From the NCBI RefSeq assembly GCF_023147505.1, contig NZ_JAHXPB010000006.1:186001-250000 (forward strand): a DNA stretch of 64,000 nucleotides, in the 5' to 3' direction. Every line of letters begins with the position of its first letter. The first letter of the stretch is position 1. Position numbers and translations under genes: made by a program. Positions 7,617-16,462 of the stretch are shown in pieces. The DNA comes from Brevundimonas sp. EYE_349. GTDB lineage: Bacteria; Pseudomonadota; Alphaproteobacteria; Caulobacterales; Caulobacteraceae. Below the pieces are notes generated by a model. The model was not told the origin of the DNA and did no database searches. It was given only the letters and a program-made list of their open reading frames with translations.

Positions 7617-8803
7617 TGCGCAAGCCGCAATCCAACAGAACGCTGCTCATTGGCGGCGTCGCCGCCGTCGTCCTGCTCGGAGGCGGCGGGCTGTTCCTGG
7701 CTCTCAATCGCGACGCGCGGCCGGCCGCCGAGGGCGAGGCCGGTCACGCGGAAGAGGAGGGGCACGCGGAAGGCGAGGGCGCCGAGGCCCCCGAAGGCGT
7801 CGTGGCGCTCACGGCCGAACAGATCCGCGCCGCCGGCATCGCCGTGGTCGCCGTCGGCGCCGGCGGCGGGTCAGAGACCCGGCTGGCGGGACGCGTCGAG
7901 CCCATGGTCGATGCGCGCGCCGCCGTGGCCGCCTCGGTCGGCGGCCGGGTCGAGCGCGTGCTCGTCGCGCCGGGGCAGTCCGTGCGCGCCGGTCAGGCCC
8001 TCGCCACATTGGTCAGCGGCGACGCCGCGACCTTCCGCGCCGACGCCGACGCGGCGGTGGCGCAGGCCGAAGCCGCGCGCCAGGCCTATCACCGCGATCG
8101 CAACCTGGCCGACCAGGGCGTGGTGGCCCGGCAGGAGGTGGAGACCTCCCGAGCCCAGTCGCTCAGCGCCGAGGCGTCGGCGCGCGCCGCCCGCGCCAGG
8201 GCTTCGGCGGCCGGATCGCCAAACGCTTCGGGACGGCTGAGCGTGACCAGCCCGATTTCGGGCGTCGTCACCTCGGTGCAGGTCGGCCCCGGAGGCTTTG
8301 TCCCCCAGGGCGGCGTCGTCGCCGAGGTCACCAACCCCGCGCGGATTGAACTGGTCTTCAACGCGCCGCCGGCTCTGGCCGCCCAGGTCCGCGCCGGATC
8401 GCGCCTGAGGGCGACCGGGCCCAACGGGGAATTCGAAGCCGTCGTCACCGGCGTGGCGCCCGGCGCCGGCGCCGAGAGCGGCGCGACGATCATTCGCGCC
8501 CGGCCGTCGGGCGTGTCGCTGCCGCCGACGGGATCCGCCGTCACCGGCGCCATCGTTACGGGCGATGCCGTCCCCGGCGGCCTGACGGTCCCCAGCGAAG
8601 CCGTGCAGACCATCGAAGGCGCGACGGTCGTGTTCGTTCAGGTCCAGGGCGGCTTCCGGGCCGTCCCGGTGCTGGCCGGTCGTCAGGCGGGAGGGCGCAC
8701 GGAGATCCTGCGCGGCCTCGACGAGGGTGAACGCATCGCCGCCGCCAACGCCTTTCTCTTGAAAGCCGAACTCGCCAAGGGCGAGGCCGGCGATGACGAC
8801 TGA
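7616..8803 (+). CDS. czcB: CzcB-type periplasmic adaptor of heavy-metal RND pump
   Basis: A 395-residue membrane-fusion protein linking CzcA to CzcC. It has one N-terminal membrane anchor (residues about 10-28), then an acidic His-rich stretch GHAEEEGHAEGEGAE that may bind metal, a lipoyl/HlyD domain (GGRVERVLVAPGQSVRAGQALATL), a coiled-coil hairpin (residues about 145-200) and beta-barrel and membrane-proximal domains with ILRGLDEGERIAAANAFLLKAE. It sits between czcC and czcA with almost no spacing. Confidence 0.92.
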   Translation: MRKPQSNRTLLIGGVAAVVLLGGGGLFLALNRDARPAAEGEAGHAEEEGHAEGEGAEAPEGVVALTAEQIRAAGIAVVAVGAGGGSETRLAGRVEPMVDARAAVAASVGGRVERVLVAPGQSVRAGQALATLVSGDAATFRADADAAVAQAEAARQAYHRDRNLADQGVVARQEVETSRAQSLSAEASARAARARASAAGSPNASGRLSVTSPISGVVTSVQVGPGGFVPQGGVVAEVTNPARIELVFNAPPALAAQVRAGSRLRATGPNGEFEAVVTGVAPGAGAESGATIIRARPSGVSLPPTGSAVTGAIVTGDAVPGGLTVPSEAVQTIEGATVVFVQVQGGFRAVPVLAGRQAGGRTEILRGLDEGERIAAANAFLLKAELAKGEAGDDD

Positions 8804-8811
8804 GGCGCGGC

Positions 8812-11800
8812 ATGTTCAAATCCATCATTGAAGCCTCGGTGCGCTTCCGCTGGTTCGTTGTGTTGGCGACCGCGCTGGTCGCCGCGCTCGGTCTGTTCGA
8901 ACTGACCAAGCTGCCGATCGACGCCGTTCCGGACATCACCAACCGGCAGGTCCAGATCACCACCGTCGCCCCGGCGCTCGCGCCGGAACAGATCGAGCGG
9001 CAGGTCACCTATCCGCTCGAGACGGCCATGGCCGGCATTCCCGGACTGACCAGCACTCGCTCGTTGAGCCGCAACGGCTTCAGCCAGATCACGGTCATCT
9101 TCACCGACCAGACGGACATCTATTTCGCGCGCCAGCAGGTGGCCGAACGCCTCGCCCAGGCGCGCGAAAGCATGCCCGAGGGCGTGGAGCCGGCATTGGC
9201 GCCGATCACCACCGGCCTCGGCGAGGTCCTGATGTGGACCGTGGACTATCTGCCGTTCAACAGCCGCAACCTCGCCCGGCCGGGACAACCCGGCTGGCAG
9301 CCAGGCGGCGTCTACCTGACCCCCGAGGGGGAGCGGTTGACCACGCCCGAGGCGCGCGCCACCTACCTGCGCACTGTTCAGGACTGGATCGTCGCGCCGC
9401 AGATGCGGACGACGCCCGGGCTCGCCGGCGTCGACACCATCGGCGGCTATGTGAAGGAATACGCCGTCCGCCCCGACGCCGCCCGCCTGTCAGCGTATGG
9501 GCTGGGGCTGGGCGACCTCGTCACGGCCCTGGAGCGGGCCAACACCCAGGCCGGAGCCGGCTACGTCCAGCGCGGCGGCGAGGCGCTGACCGTCCGGACC
9601 GACGCCCTGGCCTCCACCGTCGAGGATCTTGCCCAGGCCCCGGTCGTCAACCGGGGCGGCCTGGTGGTGCGCGTCGCCGATGTGGCGTCGGTCGAGGTCG
9701 GGCAAGCTCCGCGGCTGGGCGGCGCGAGCCGCGATGGCCACGAGTCGGTGCTCGGCACGGCCTTGATGATCGCCGGCGGCAACAGCCGCACCGTGGCCCA
9801 GGCCGCCGGAGAGCGCCTCGAGGAGGTGCGCGAGACCCTGCCCCCCGGGATCGAGGCGGTGACCGTGCTCGACCGAAGCGCCCTGGTGAACTCCACCATC
9901 GGCACGGTGGCGCGCAATCTGACCGAAGGCGCCCTGCTCGTCATCGTCGTGCTGTTCCTGCTGCTGGGGAACCTGCGGGCGGCGAGCATCACCGCCCTGA
10001 TGATCCCGATCAGCTTCCTGTTCGCCGTCATCGGCATGAACCGCTTCGGCATCAGCGGAAACCTGATGAGCCTCGGCGCCCTCGACTTCGGCCTGATGGT
10101 CGACGGGGCGGTGGTGGTGGTGGAGAATACCCTGCTGATGATGACCCGGCGGCGCGCGGAATTGGGCCGCATGCTCAGCCGTCACGAACGACTGGACGTC
10201 GCCATGGCCGCGGCCCGGCAGATGGTGAAGCCGGCCGCCTTCGGCCAGCTGATCATTCTGCTGGTCTTCACCCCCCTGCTGATGCTCGAGGGCGTGGAGG
10301 GTAAGACCTTCATTCCCATGGGGGCGACCGTCATGCTCGCCCTGGTCGGCGCCTTCATCTTCTCCTTCACCTTCGTCCCGGCCATGACTGCGCTGCTGGT
10401 ACGCGACCCGAAAAGCGCCCACCTCGACGCCAACGACCGCGTGCAGGAGCACGAAACCCGCGTCCTGCGCTTCGCCCGCCGCTGGATCCAACCCGCGATC
10501 AGCGCCGCCGTAGACAAGCCCCGTGTCGTGCTCGCCTCGGCCCTGGGCGCCTTGGTCGTCGGCAGTCTGGCCTTCGCCACCCTCGGCCGGGAGTTCATTC
10601 CCACCCTCGATGAGGGCGATATCGCCATGCAGGCCCTGCGGGTGCCGTCCGCTTCGCTGGACCAGTCCTTGGCTATGCAGATGGCCCTCGAGCGGGTCGT
10701 CAAGGCCCAGCCCGAGGTGGAGACGGTGTTCTCGCGCACCGGCACGGCGGAGGCCGCCGTCGATCCCATGCCGCGTAACATCTCCGACAGCGTGATCATC
10801 CTCAAGGACCGAGGCGACTGGCCAGACCCGGGCCTCGAAAAGGAGGCGCTCATCGAGCGCATTGAGGAGGCGGTTAGTCAGCAGATCGGCAATAATTTCG
10901 AGTTCAGCCAGCCGATCGAACTGCGCTTCAACGAACTGATCTCCGGCGTCCGGACCGATTTGGCGGTGCTGGTCTACGGCGACGACTTCGACACCCTGCA
11001 GAGGGTCGGCGAGCAGGTGGCTCGCGCATTGGAGGAAACACCGGGTTCCGCCGACGTTCGAGTGGAACAGGCGTCGGGGTTGCCGACGCTGACGGTCAGC
11101 GTCGACCGCTTCGCGGCGGCCAACTACGGCCTGTCGGCGGCGGACGTCTCGGAGGCGGTCTCCACCGCCATCGGCGGAACAGAGGCTGGACGCATCTTCG
11201 AAGGGGATCGGCGCTTCGACGTTGTCGTCCGTCTGCCCGAGGCGACCCGCAACGATCCAACCAGCCTGGCCGCCCTGCCGATCGTCTCCTCGACCGGCGT
11301 GGTGGTGCCCCTGTCCTCGGTGGCGCGCATCCAGACCGCCGAGGGGCCCAACCAGATCAGCCGCGACAACGGCAGTCGGCGCATGGTGGTGCAGGCCAAC
11401 GTCCGCGGCCGGGATCTCGGCGGTTTCGTCACGGATGCGCAGACGCGGGTGGAGCGGATCGATCTTCCGCCGGGCGTCCGGCTCGATTGGGGCGGTCAGT
11501 TCGAGAATCTCAAGCGCGCCGAACAGCGTCTGGGCCTCGTGGTTCCGATCGTATTCATCCTCATCGGGGTCCTGCTTTTCATGGCCCTCGGCTCATTCGC
11601 TGAAGCCGGTCTGGTGTTCGCCTGCGTCCCGCTCGCCTTGGTCGGCGGGGCCCTGGCGCTGCTCTTGCGCGGCATGCCCTTCTCCGTCTCGGCGGCGGTC
11701 GGCTTCATCGCCGTCTCGGGGGTGGCGACCCTGAATGGCCTGGTGCTGATGCAGGCCATCCGCGAGCGGCTGACGGCGGGCCTGGCGCCGCGTGAGGCCG

Positions 11801-12033
11801 CGATCGAAGGGGCGTCCAGCCGCCTGCGGGCGGTTCTGACCACCGCCCTGGTGGCCATCGTGGGCTTTATTCCCATGGCCATCGCCCACGGGGCCGGGGC
11901 CGAGGTCCAGAAACCATTGGCCACAGTGGTCATCGGGGGCCTTTTGACGGCGACTGCGTTGACACTGCTGGTGTTGCCCACCTTCGCCGCCAAGGCGGTG
12001 AAGCATCGCAAGGCGGAAGGGATCGAGGATTGA
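8812..12033 (+). CDS. czcA: CzcA-type heavy-metal RND efflux transporter
   Basis: A 1073-residue, 12-helix proton-driven exporter of the HME-RND family. The helix-4 signature reads DFGLMVDGAVVVVEN (near residues 425-439), which matches the CzcA/HME1 pattern for Zn, Co and Cd and differs from the copper type at 49597. Two large periplasmic loops are present, with family motifs PDITNRQVQ, TYPLETAMAGIPG and EGDIAMQALRVPS. It lies 8 bases after czcB. As the only complete divalent-cation RND pump here, it is the main effector of the MerR-controlled operon. Confidence 0.95.
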   Translation: MFKSIIEASVRFRWFVVLATALVAALGLFELTKLPIDAVPDITNRQVQITTVAPALAPEQIERQVTYPLETAMAGIPGLTSTRSLSRNGFSQITVIFTDQTDIYFARQQVAERLAQARESMPEGVEPALAPITTGLGEVLMWTVDYLPFNSRNLARPGQPGWQPGGVYLTPEGERLTTPEARATYLRTVQDWIVAPQMRTTPGLAGVDTIGGYVKEYAVRPDAARLSAYGLGLGDLVTALERANTQAGAGYVQRGGEALTVRTDALASTVEDLAQAPVVNRGGLVVRVADVASVEVGQAPRLGGASRDGHESVLGTALMIAGGNSRTVAQAAGERLEEVRETLPPGIEAVTVLDRSALVNSTIGTVARNLTEGALLVIVVLFLLLGNLRAASITALMIPISFLFAVIGMNRFGISGNLMSLGALDFGLMVDGAVVVVENTLLMMTRRRAELGRMLSRHERLDVAMAAARQMVKPAAFGQLIILLVFTPLLMLEGVEGKTFIPMGATVMLALVGAFIFSFTFVPAMTALLVRDPKSAHLDANDRVQEHETRVLRFARRWIQPAISAAVDKPRVVLASALGALVVGSLAFATLGREFIPTLDEGDIAMQALRVPSASLDQSLAMQMALERVVKAQPEVETVFSRTGTAEAAVDPMPRNISDSVIILKDRGDWPDPGLEKEALIERIEEAVSQQIGNNFEFSQPIELRFNELISGVRTDLAVLVYGDDFDTLQRVGEQVARALEETPGSADVRVEQASGLPTLTVSVDRFAAANYGLSAADVSEAVSTAIGGTEAGRIFEGDRRFDVVVRLPEATRNDPTSLAALPIVSSTGVVVPLSSVARIQTAEGPNQISRDNGSRRMVVQANVRGRDLGGFVTDAQTRVERIDLPPGVRLDWGGQFENLKRAEQRLGLVVPIVFILIGVLLFMALGSFAEAGLVFACVPLALVGGALALLLRGMPFSVSAAVGFIAVSGVATLNGLVLMQAIRERLTAGLAPREAAIEGASSRLRAVLTTALVAIVGFIPMAIAHGAGAEVQKPLATVVIGGLLTATALTLLVLPTFAAKAVKHRKAEGIED

Positions 12034-12632
12034 TGAGCGAACGAGACGAGACGGAAGGCGTCCAGCGCCGCACCCTGCTGGTGGTGTTGATCCTCAACGC
12101 CGCCCTGTTTGTAGGGCTCGGGATCGGCGGCTTGCTCGCCGATTCCAGCGCTCTGCTGGCCAATGCCCTGGACAATGCGTCTGACTCCGCCGTCTACCTC
12201 ATCAGCTTTCTGGCGGTGGGCCGCGCCCTGATCTGGAAGACCCGCGCCGCCCGGGCCTCCGGAATCCTGCTGCTGATCTTCGCTGCGGGCGTCCTGCTGG
12301 ACGTGCTGAGACGAACGCTGATGGGGACGGAGCCCATAGGCTGGACGATGATGGGCATGGCGGTGGTCGCCGCCATCGTGAACCTGGTGTGCCTGGAACT
12401 GATCCGGCGCCAACGCAGCGAGGATGTGAACATGAAGGCCGCCGAGACCTTCAGCTTCAACGATTTCGCCTCCAACGGCGGCATCCTGATCGCGGGTGGC
12501 CTGGTCCTGTGGCTGGATCAGTCCTGGCCGGATCTGGTCGTGGGCCTAATCGTGGCCGGCATCGCCGTGAAGGGCGGCGTCGACATCCTCCGCGACTCCC
12601 GGGCCGAAACGAGAGCGGGGGAAGAAGCCTGA
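12030..12632 (+). CDS. Cation diffusion facilitator family transporter (short form), second copy
   Basis: A 200-residue, six-helix CDF-type protein whose ATG overlaps the czcA stop (ATGA). Candidate metal-site helices are ANALDNASDSAVY and FSFNDFASNGG, again with Asn/Asp in place of His. It lacks the cytoplasmic C-terminal domain. Layout and length match the CDF at 4611-5261, so one short CDF opens and another closes the czc operon. It probably moves metal from cytoplasm to periplasm to feed CzcCBA. Confidence 0.85.
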   Translation: MMSERDETEGVQRRTLLVVLILNAALFVGLGIGGLLADSSALLANALDNASDSAVYLISFLAVGRALIWKTRAARASGILLLIFAAGVLLDVLRRTLMGTEPIGWTMMGMAVVAAIVNLVCLELIRRQRSEDVNMKAAETFSFNDFASNGGILIAGGLVLWLDQSWPDLVVGLIVAGIAVKGGVDILRDSRAETRAGEEA

Positions 12633-12750
12633 GTGACGACGGCGGCTACGCCCATGATCACACGGCCGGGGCCAAAGCCCGGGTCGGTGGCGAAGTGAGC
12701 GGCCCGCGCTGATAACCATTCCTTGCCCCGTTGCGGACTAGGCTGCGCCC

Positions 12751-13917
12751 ATGGTCCGCAGCGACGCCGCGCCGATGAAGTCCCGCCCACCGCGCATCGC
12801 CCGCGGCGGCTGGCTCGACGCGCTCCGCTTCATCGTCGGGGCGCTGATCATCCTCTACCATTTCCGCGAGGCCTCGCCGGTCCCGCTGCCCCAGCTGCAT
12901 CCGGTGTTCGACCGCGGCTATCTGCTCACCGACTTCTTCATCATCGACTCCGGTTACGTCCTGGCGCGCATCTACGGCGACCGGCTCGCCGCCGGTCAGG
13001 CGTCGCTGCGCGCCTATGCGCGCCAGCGGCTGCTGCGGGTCATTCCGGCCCACCTCGTCGTCAGCCTTATCCTCGTCGTCCTCGTCGGCGGCGCGGCTCT
13101 GGCGGGGATCGCGCCCAGCAACCCGCGCTGGTTCGACTGGTCGCAGCTGCCGGCCCAGGTGCTGCTGCTCCAGGCCTGGGGCGTGCCGGGCGGGCAGGGG
13201 TGGAACGCCCCGACCTGGACGCTCTCGGCCCTGATTGCCTGCTACCTCCTGCTGCCCTGGATCTGCCGGGCCCTGTGGCGCTGGCCGCCGATCGCCGTGG
13301 TGATCGGCGCGACGCTGCTGGTCGTCGGCGCCGACCTCGCGGCCTCGCTGTGGCTCGGCGATCCGATCTACCGCCTGCCGATGCGCTACGGCGTCCTGCG
13401 CGCCTTGCCGCTGTTCCTGCTCGGGGTCGCGGCGGCCTTCTACGGTTCACGCGTCTATGTCGCATCCCGTCTGGCCGGCGCGATCGGGGTCGGCGCCGCC
13501 ATCGCGCTTGTCATCCTTCAGGCCTTCGGCGCCTTCAGCCTGTTGTCGCTGGGCCTGATGACCGTGATCATCTGGGCCGCCGGGGCCGTATCGGTGCGCA
13601 GGCCGTCACGCCTGATCGAACATCTGGCCCTGATGTCGTTCTCGATGTTCCTGACCAATGAGGTCACCCGTATCGTTTGGTTCGGCCTGCTCGACGCCCT
13701 GGGCCAGGACGCCCTGTCGTCGGGGGTTCGCTGGGCGCTGTGGTCGATCGGTTTCATCGGCGCCTTCGCGGCCGCGGCGGTGTTCCGCTATGGCTTCGAC
13801 CGGCCGGTGCAGAGCTGGCTCAACCCGTCGCGCGTCAGGCTGGCGGCTGCGGACAGGAACGCACCCGCGACGCCTCGGGCGTCAGGCGCCGTTGTGGCGG
13901 CCGAACACGCGGGTTGA
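12751..13917 (+). CDS. Acyltransferase 3 family membrane protein (OafA/YrhL type), copy 1
   Basis: A 388-residue membrane protein with about ten helices. The family start block contains LRFIVGALIILYHFREA, whose His is the presumed catalytic residue, followed by LLTDFFIIDSGYVLAR. Such enzymes O-acylate surface sugars. It is closely similar over its whole length to the minus-strand gene at 24985-26121, down to the N-terminal RGGWLD and the PTWTLSALI block. The 3' end overlaps the convergent DUF411 gene by 36 bases. The start may be 12751 or the ATG at 12775. No link to metals is evident. Confidence 0.85.
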   Translation: MVRSDAAPMKSRPPRIARGGWLDALRFIVGALIILYHFREASPVPLPQLHPVFDRGYLLTDFFIIDSGYVLARIYGDRLAAGQASLRAYARQRLLRVIPAHLVVSLILVVLVGGAALAGIAPSNPRWFDWSQLPAQVLLLQAWGVPGGQGWNAPTWTLSALIACYLLLPWICRALWRWPPIAVVIGATLLVVGADLAASLWLGDPIYRLPMRYGVLRALPLFLLGVAAAFYGSRVYVASRLAGAIGVGAAIALVILQAFGAFSLLSLGLMTVIIWAAGAVSVRRPSRLIEHLALMSFSMFLTNEVTRIVWFGLLDALGQDALSSGVRWALWSIGFIGAFAAAAVFRYGFDRPVQSWLNPSRVRLAAADRNAPATPRASGAVVAAEHAG

Positions 13918-14349
13918 ACCATCGTTGAGGATCAGGACGGTCGTATAGGGTTCGCGCCCGGCGGCTTCCATGCCCGGCGAGCCAGCCGGCATGCCGGGGG
14001 CGCTCAGCGCCCGGGCGGCGGGGCGTTCGCTGAGCAGCCGGTCGACGTCGCCGGCCGGAACATGGCCCTCGATCGCATAGGGGCCGACGACCGCCGTGTG
14101 GCAGGAGGCCAGCCGGTCCGGAACGCCATGTTGCGCCCGGGTCGGCGCGAGATCTTCGCGCTCGACGACCTCGACGGTCCAGCCGGCCTGGCGCATGTGG
14201 GCGATCCAGCCGCCGCAGCAGCCGCACCAGGGCGTCTTGTAGGCGGTCATCCGCTTCGGCGGCGCGGCGAGGGCCGGGGCGGCTAAGGCGGCGAGGGACA
14301 GGCCGCTCAGGATGGACCGGCGGTCAAGGATGGTCGGAGAACGGTTCAT
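13882..14349 (-). CDS. DUF411 metal-binding protein (Tat-like export signal), copy 1
   Basis: A 155-residue exported protein. The N-terminus has a twin-Arg-like segment (DRRSILSGLSLAALAAPALA). The mature domain starts YKTPWCGCCGGW, the conserved Cys cluster of DUF411, and continues ASCHTAVVGPYAIEGHVPA, with GMPAGSPGM near the end. DUF411 proteins occur widely next to copper and czc genes and are thought to bind metal in the periplasm. A second copy is at 43769-44242. Confidence 0.9.
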   Translation of the reverse strand: MNRSPTILDRRSILSGLSLAALAAPALAAPPKRMTAYKTPWCGCCGGWIAHMRQAGWTVEVVEREDLAPTRAQHGVPDRLASCHTAVVGPYAIEGHVPAGDVDRLLSERPAARALSAPGMPAGSPGMEAAGREPYTTVLILNDGSTRVFGRHNGA

Positions 14350-14379
14350 GGCGGTCCTGGGTGACGATGACGCCGCGGC

Positions 14380-14610
14380 TTAGCCGGGCGTGTGACCTGC
14401 GTGCCCGCCGCTCTGCGGCGTTTCGGGAGCGGGCGCCGGAGCCGGGGCGGGTGCGTCCGGAGCCGGGGCCGGAGCGTTCATCTCGTCGCAGCACTCCATG
14501 GCGGCGCCGGGGGCCATGTCCTTGCAGCAGGCGCAGGCCTCCGCCGCGAGCACCGCGCCGGCGCTGAGGGCGAGGAAGGCGGCCGCCGCGGCGGCGATCT
14601 TGAGGGTCAT
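14380..14610 (-). CDS. Small secreted Cys/Pro/His protein
   Basis: A 76-residue protein with a signal peptide (residues 1-22, ending VLAAEA) and a short mature chain ACACCKDMAPGAAMECCDEMN, then a Pro-Ala spacer and a GGHAGH tail. The two CC pairs and the His tail suggest a soft-metal scavenger. It lies 31 bases before the DUF411 gene on the same strand. No named family was recognised. Confidence 0.7.
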   Translation of the reverse strand: MTLKIAAAAAAFLALSAGAVLAAEACACCKDMAPGAAMECCDEMNAPAPAPDAPAPAPAPAPETPQSGGHAGHTPG

Positions 14611-14682
14611 CGCGGGTCTCCTTGAAATCGAGCCGCCTTGATCGGCCCGCGGGCGTCCGCCGTCAATGGGCGACCCCTGCGG

Positions 14683-14883
14683 TCAGGTGTCCACCCGTTC
14701 GACCGCGACCCAGCGTCCGCCGCGCTTCTCGACCACGAAGCGGGCGGACGTTTCCTCGAAGGCCGGCACGTCGCCGTCCAGGAACCAGATCCACGCGCGC
14801 GACCGGCTGCCCGGGCGCACGAAATAGGCGCGGCTGGAGCCGGCGTCCTGCCATTCGATGGTGACGGTCTTGCGGAGGGGCAT
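14683..14883 (-). CDS. Short hypothetical protein
   Basis: A 66-residue protein starting MPLRKTVTIEWQDAG. It has alternating beta-like segments (SRAWIWFLDGD, SARFVVEKRGGRWVAVERVDT), no membrane segment and no metal motif. The start at 14883 is chosen over the upstream frame because the coding pattern begins there. It is on the same strand as the two genes downstream. No function can be assigned. Confidence 0.5.
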   Translation of the reverse strand: MPLRKTVTIEWQDAGSSRAYFVRPGSRSRAWIWFLDGDVPAFEETSARFVVEKRGGRWVAVERVDT

Positions 14884-15168
14884 GGCAAGAACAAAAGCAG
14901 AACACGAAGCGGGGTCAAGCCGGCTTCGCGCGCCCGCCGTCGTCATCCACAGGCGCACGCCGGGACGCCGCCCAGAAGGCTAAGGGCTCCGCCCTCGCGC
15001 GGGTCAGGGTGAAGCGGCTGCGCCGCCGGACCGGCCGGTCTCCCCGACCTTCCGCGCGGTCATGCTGTTCATTTTCATCATCGTCGTCGGCTTGTGCAGG
15101 CCGGGCGATCCCCCTCCGGCCGGTCCGCCCTGGCCCTTGCTACCCCGGTCTCGCCGACGGGCAGGGTT

Positions 15169-16009
15169 TCAGGCGCGCAGTTCGCGTGCCTGCAACCCTT
15201 GCCCGTCGCCCGGCCCCTCGACGAATTCGCGGACCTCGGCCTCGATGGCGGTGTCCGTTGTGTCGAGCAGCACCGCGGCGGTGTCGCGCATCAGGGACCA
15301 CGACCACCGGGCGATGACGATCGCGCCGACGATGCCCATCAGCGGGTCTAGCCAGACCCATCCCATAGCGGCCCGCAAGCAGGGCGATGATCGCCAGCAC
15401 CGAGGTCAGGGCGTCGGCCAGCACATGGATGTAGGCGGCGCGCAGGTTGTTGTCGCGATGGCCGCCATGACCGTGCTGGTGATCATGGTCGTCGTGATGA
15501 TCGTGGTCGTGGTGATGGCCATGCCCGTGGCCATGACGACCGTGGTGGTGCCCCCCGCCGGACAGAAGGACGGCGCTGACCAGATTGACCACGAGACCCA
15601 GGATGGCGACCAGCGTCGCCTGGCCGAAGGCGACCGAGCGCGGATCGATCAGGCGGCCGATGGACTCTCCCGCGATCCCGAGCGCCACGATGCCCAGAAC
15701 CAGCGCCGAGGCGAACCCCGCCAGGTCCCCGACCTTGCCGGTCCCGAAGCTGAAGCGCCGGTTGGCGGCATGCCGCTTGGCGTAGGCGTAGGCGCCGGCC
15801 GCAACGGCCAGGGCGCCGGCGTGGGTCGCCATGTGAAAGCCGTCGGCCAGCAGGGCCATCGAGCCGTAGACCAGGCCGGCGATGATCTCCCCGACCATCA
15901 TGACGGCCGTCAGGCCGACCACCCACAGCGTTCGCCGTGCGCTGTCGTCGTGCGAACGGCTGAGGAAATAGTGGTCGTGGGTCAGATAGTCGGTCTCGGA
16001 CGCGGACAT
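15169..16009 (-). pseudogene. dmeF: DmeF-type CDF transporter, frameshifted
   Basis: Cation diffusion facilitator for Co/Ni-type metals. The intact part has SMALLADGFHMATHAG (first HxxxD site), a long cytoplasmic His loop (GGGHHHGRHGHGHGHH and following Asp-His runs, residues about 150-185) and AAYIHVLADALTSV (second HxxxD site). After LLAGRYG the frame is lost; family sequence resumes one base off as GWVWLDPLMGIVGAIVIA and ends at 15169. Removing one G from the GGG run at 15362-15364 (minus-strand sense) restores the frame exactly. It follows dmeR by 10 bases. Either a true inactivating slip in a homopolymer or a sequencing error. Confidence 0.85.
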
Positions 16010-16019
16010 GGCGCGGGCC

Positions 16020-16295
16020 TTACTTTGAATAGCGGCGAATGATGGCGATCAACTCGTCGGCGCCGCCCTGCCGGGCGTCCTCGCTCAGATCGGGATGAGC
16101 GACGTGGTGGCGCAGATGGTCTTCAATCAACTCTTCCAGAAGCCCGCCCATGGCGCCCCGCGCGGCCGCGACCTGCTGCAGGATTTGCGAACACCCGGCT
16201 TCAGACTCGATGGCGCGCTCTATTGCGCTGAGCTGACCCGAGATCCTCCGGACCCGCGCGACGAGCTTCTTCTTGTTCGTGGAGGTATGCGCCAT
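16020..16295 (-). CDS. dmeR: RcnR/DmeR-type metal-sensing repressor (CsoR/FrmR superfamily)
   Basis: A 91-residue all-helical repressor beginning MAHTSTNKKKLVARVRRISGQLSAIERAIE. It has the family Cys in AGCSQILQQ and the His-rich block EDHLRHHVAHPD. The N-terminal His near position 3 with this Cys and His set fits Ni/Co sensing (RcnR/DmeR) and not copper. It precedes dmeF on the same strand, the standard dmeRF order. The start at 16295 is set by the GGGGAG site just upstream, which lies inside the operator at 16299-16313. Confidence 0.88.
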   Translation of the reverse strand: MAHTSTNKKKLVARVRRISGQLSAIERAIESEAGCSQILQQVAAARGAMGGLLEELIEDHLRHHVAHPDLSEDARQGGADELIAIIRRYSK

Positions 16296-16298
16296 GGA

Positions 16299-16313
16299 TA
16301 CTCCCCTATAGTA
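16299..16313 (-). promoter_or_regulatory. RcnR/DmeR-type operator overlapping the dmeR ribosome binding site
   Basis: The sequence TACTATAGGGGAGTA (minus strand) has TACT/AGTA arms around a G tract, matching the general RcnR site form (TACT, G-rich core, AGTA; 15 bases). It ends 3 bases before the dmeR start codon, so the G tract also serves as the Shine-Dalgarno sequence. Confidence 0.78.
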
Positions 16314-16356
16314 TCTTGCACCGGCGCGCGACACCTCCTATGAGGCCGCTTCCTGT

Positions 16357-16462
16357 TGGGGAGTAGCTTCCGGCGTCTGATCGCCGGGGTCGGATCAACA
16401 CACTCGCGTTTCGGCGCGCGGTCCGACCAGCGGAACCGCCGCCTAGCGAGACCAGCGCGTCC
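16357..16462 (+). promoter_or_regulatory. yybP-ykoY manganese riboswitch upstream of mntP
   Basis: The leader contains the conserved elements in order: GGGGAGTAGC at 16358-16367, GGATCAACACACTCGCG near 16392-16408, and GCGAGACC near 16446-16453, separated by GC-rich stems. This is the signature of the Mn2+-sensing yybP-ykoY class, which often precedes mntP. The expression platform would lie between 16462 and the start codon at 16510. Boundaries are approximate. Confidence 0.85.
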
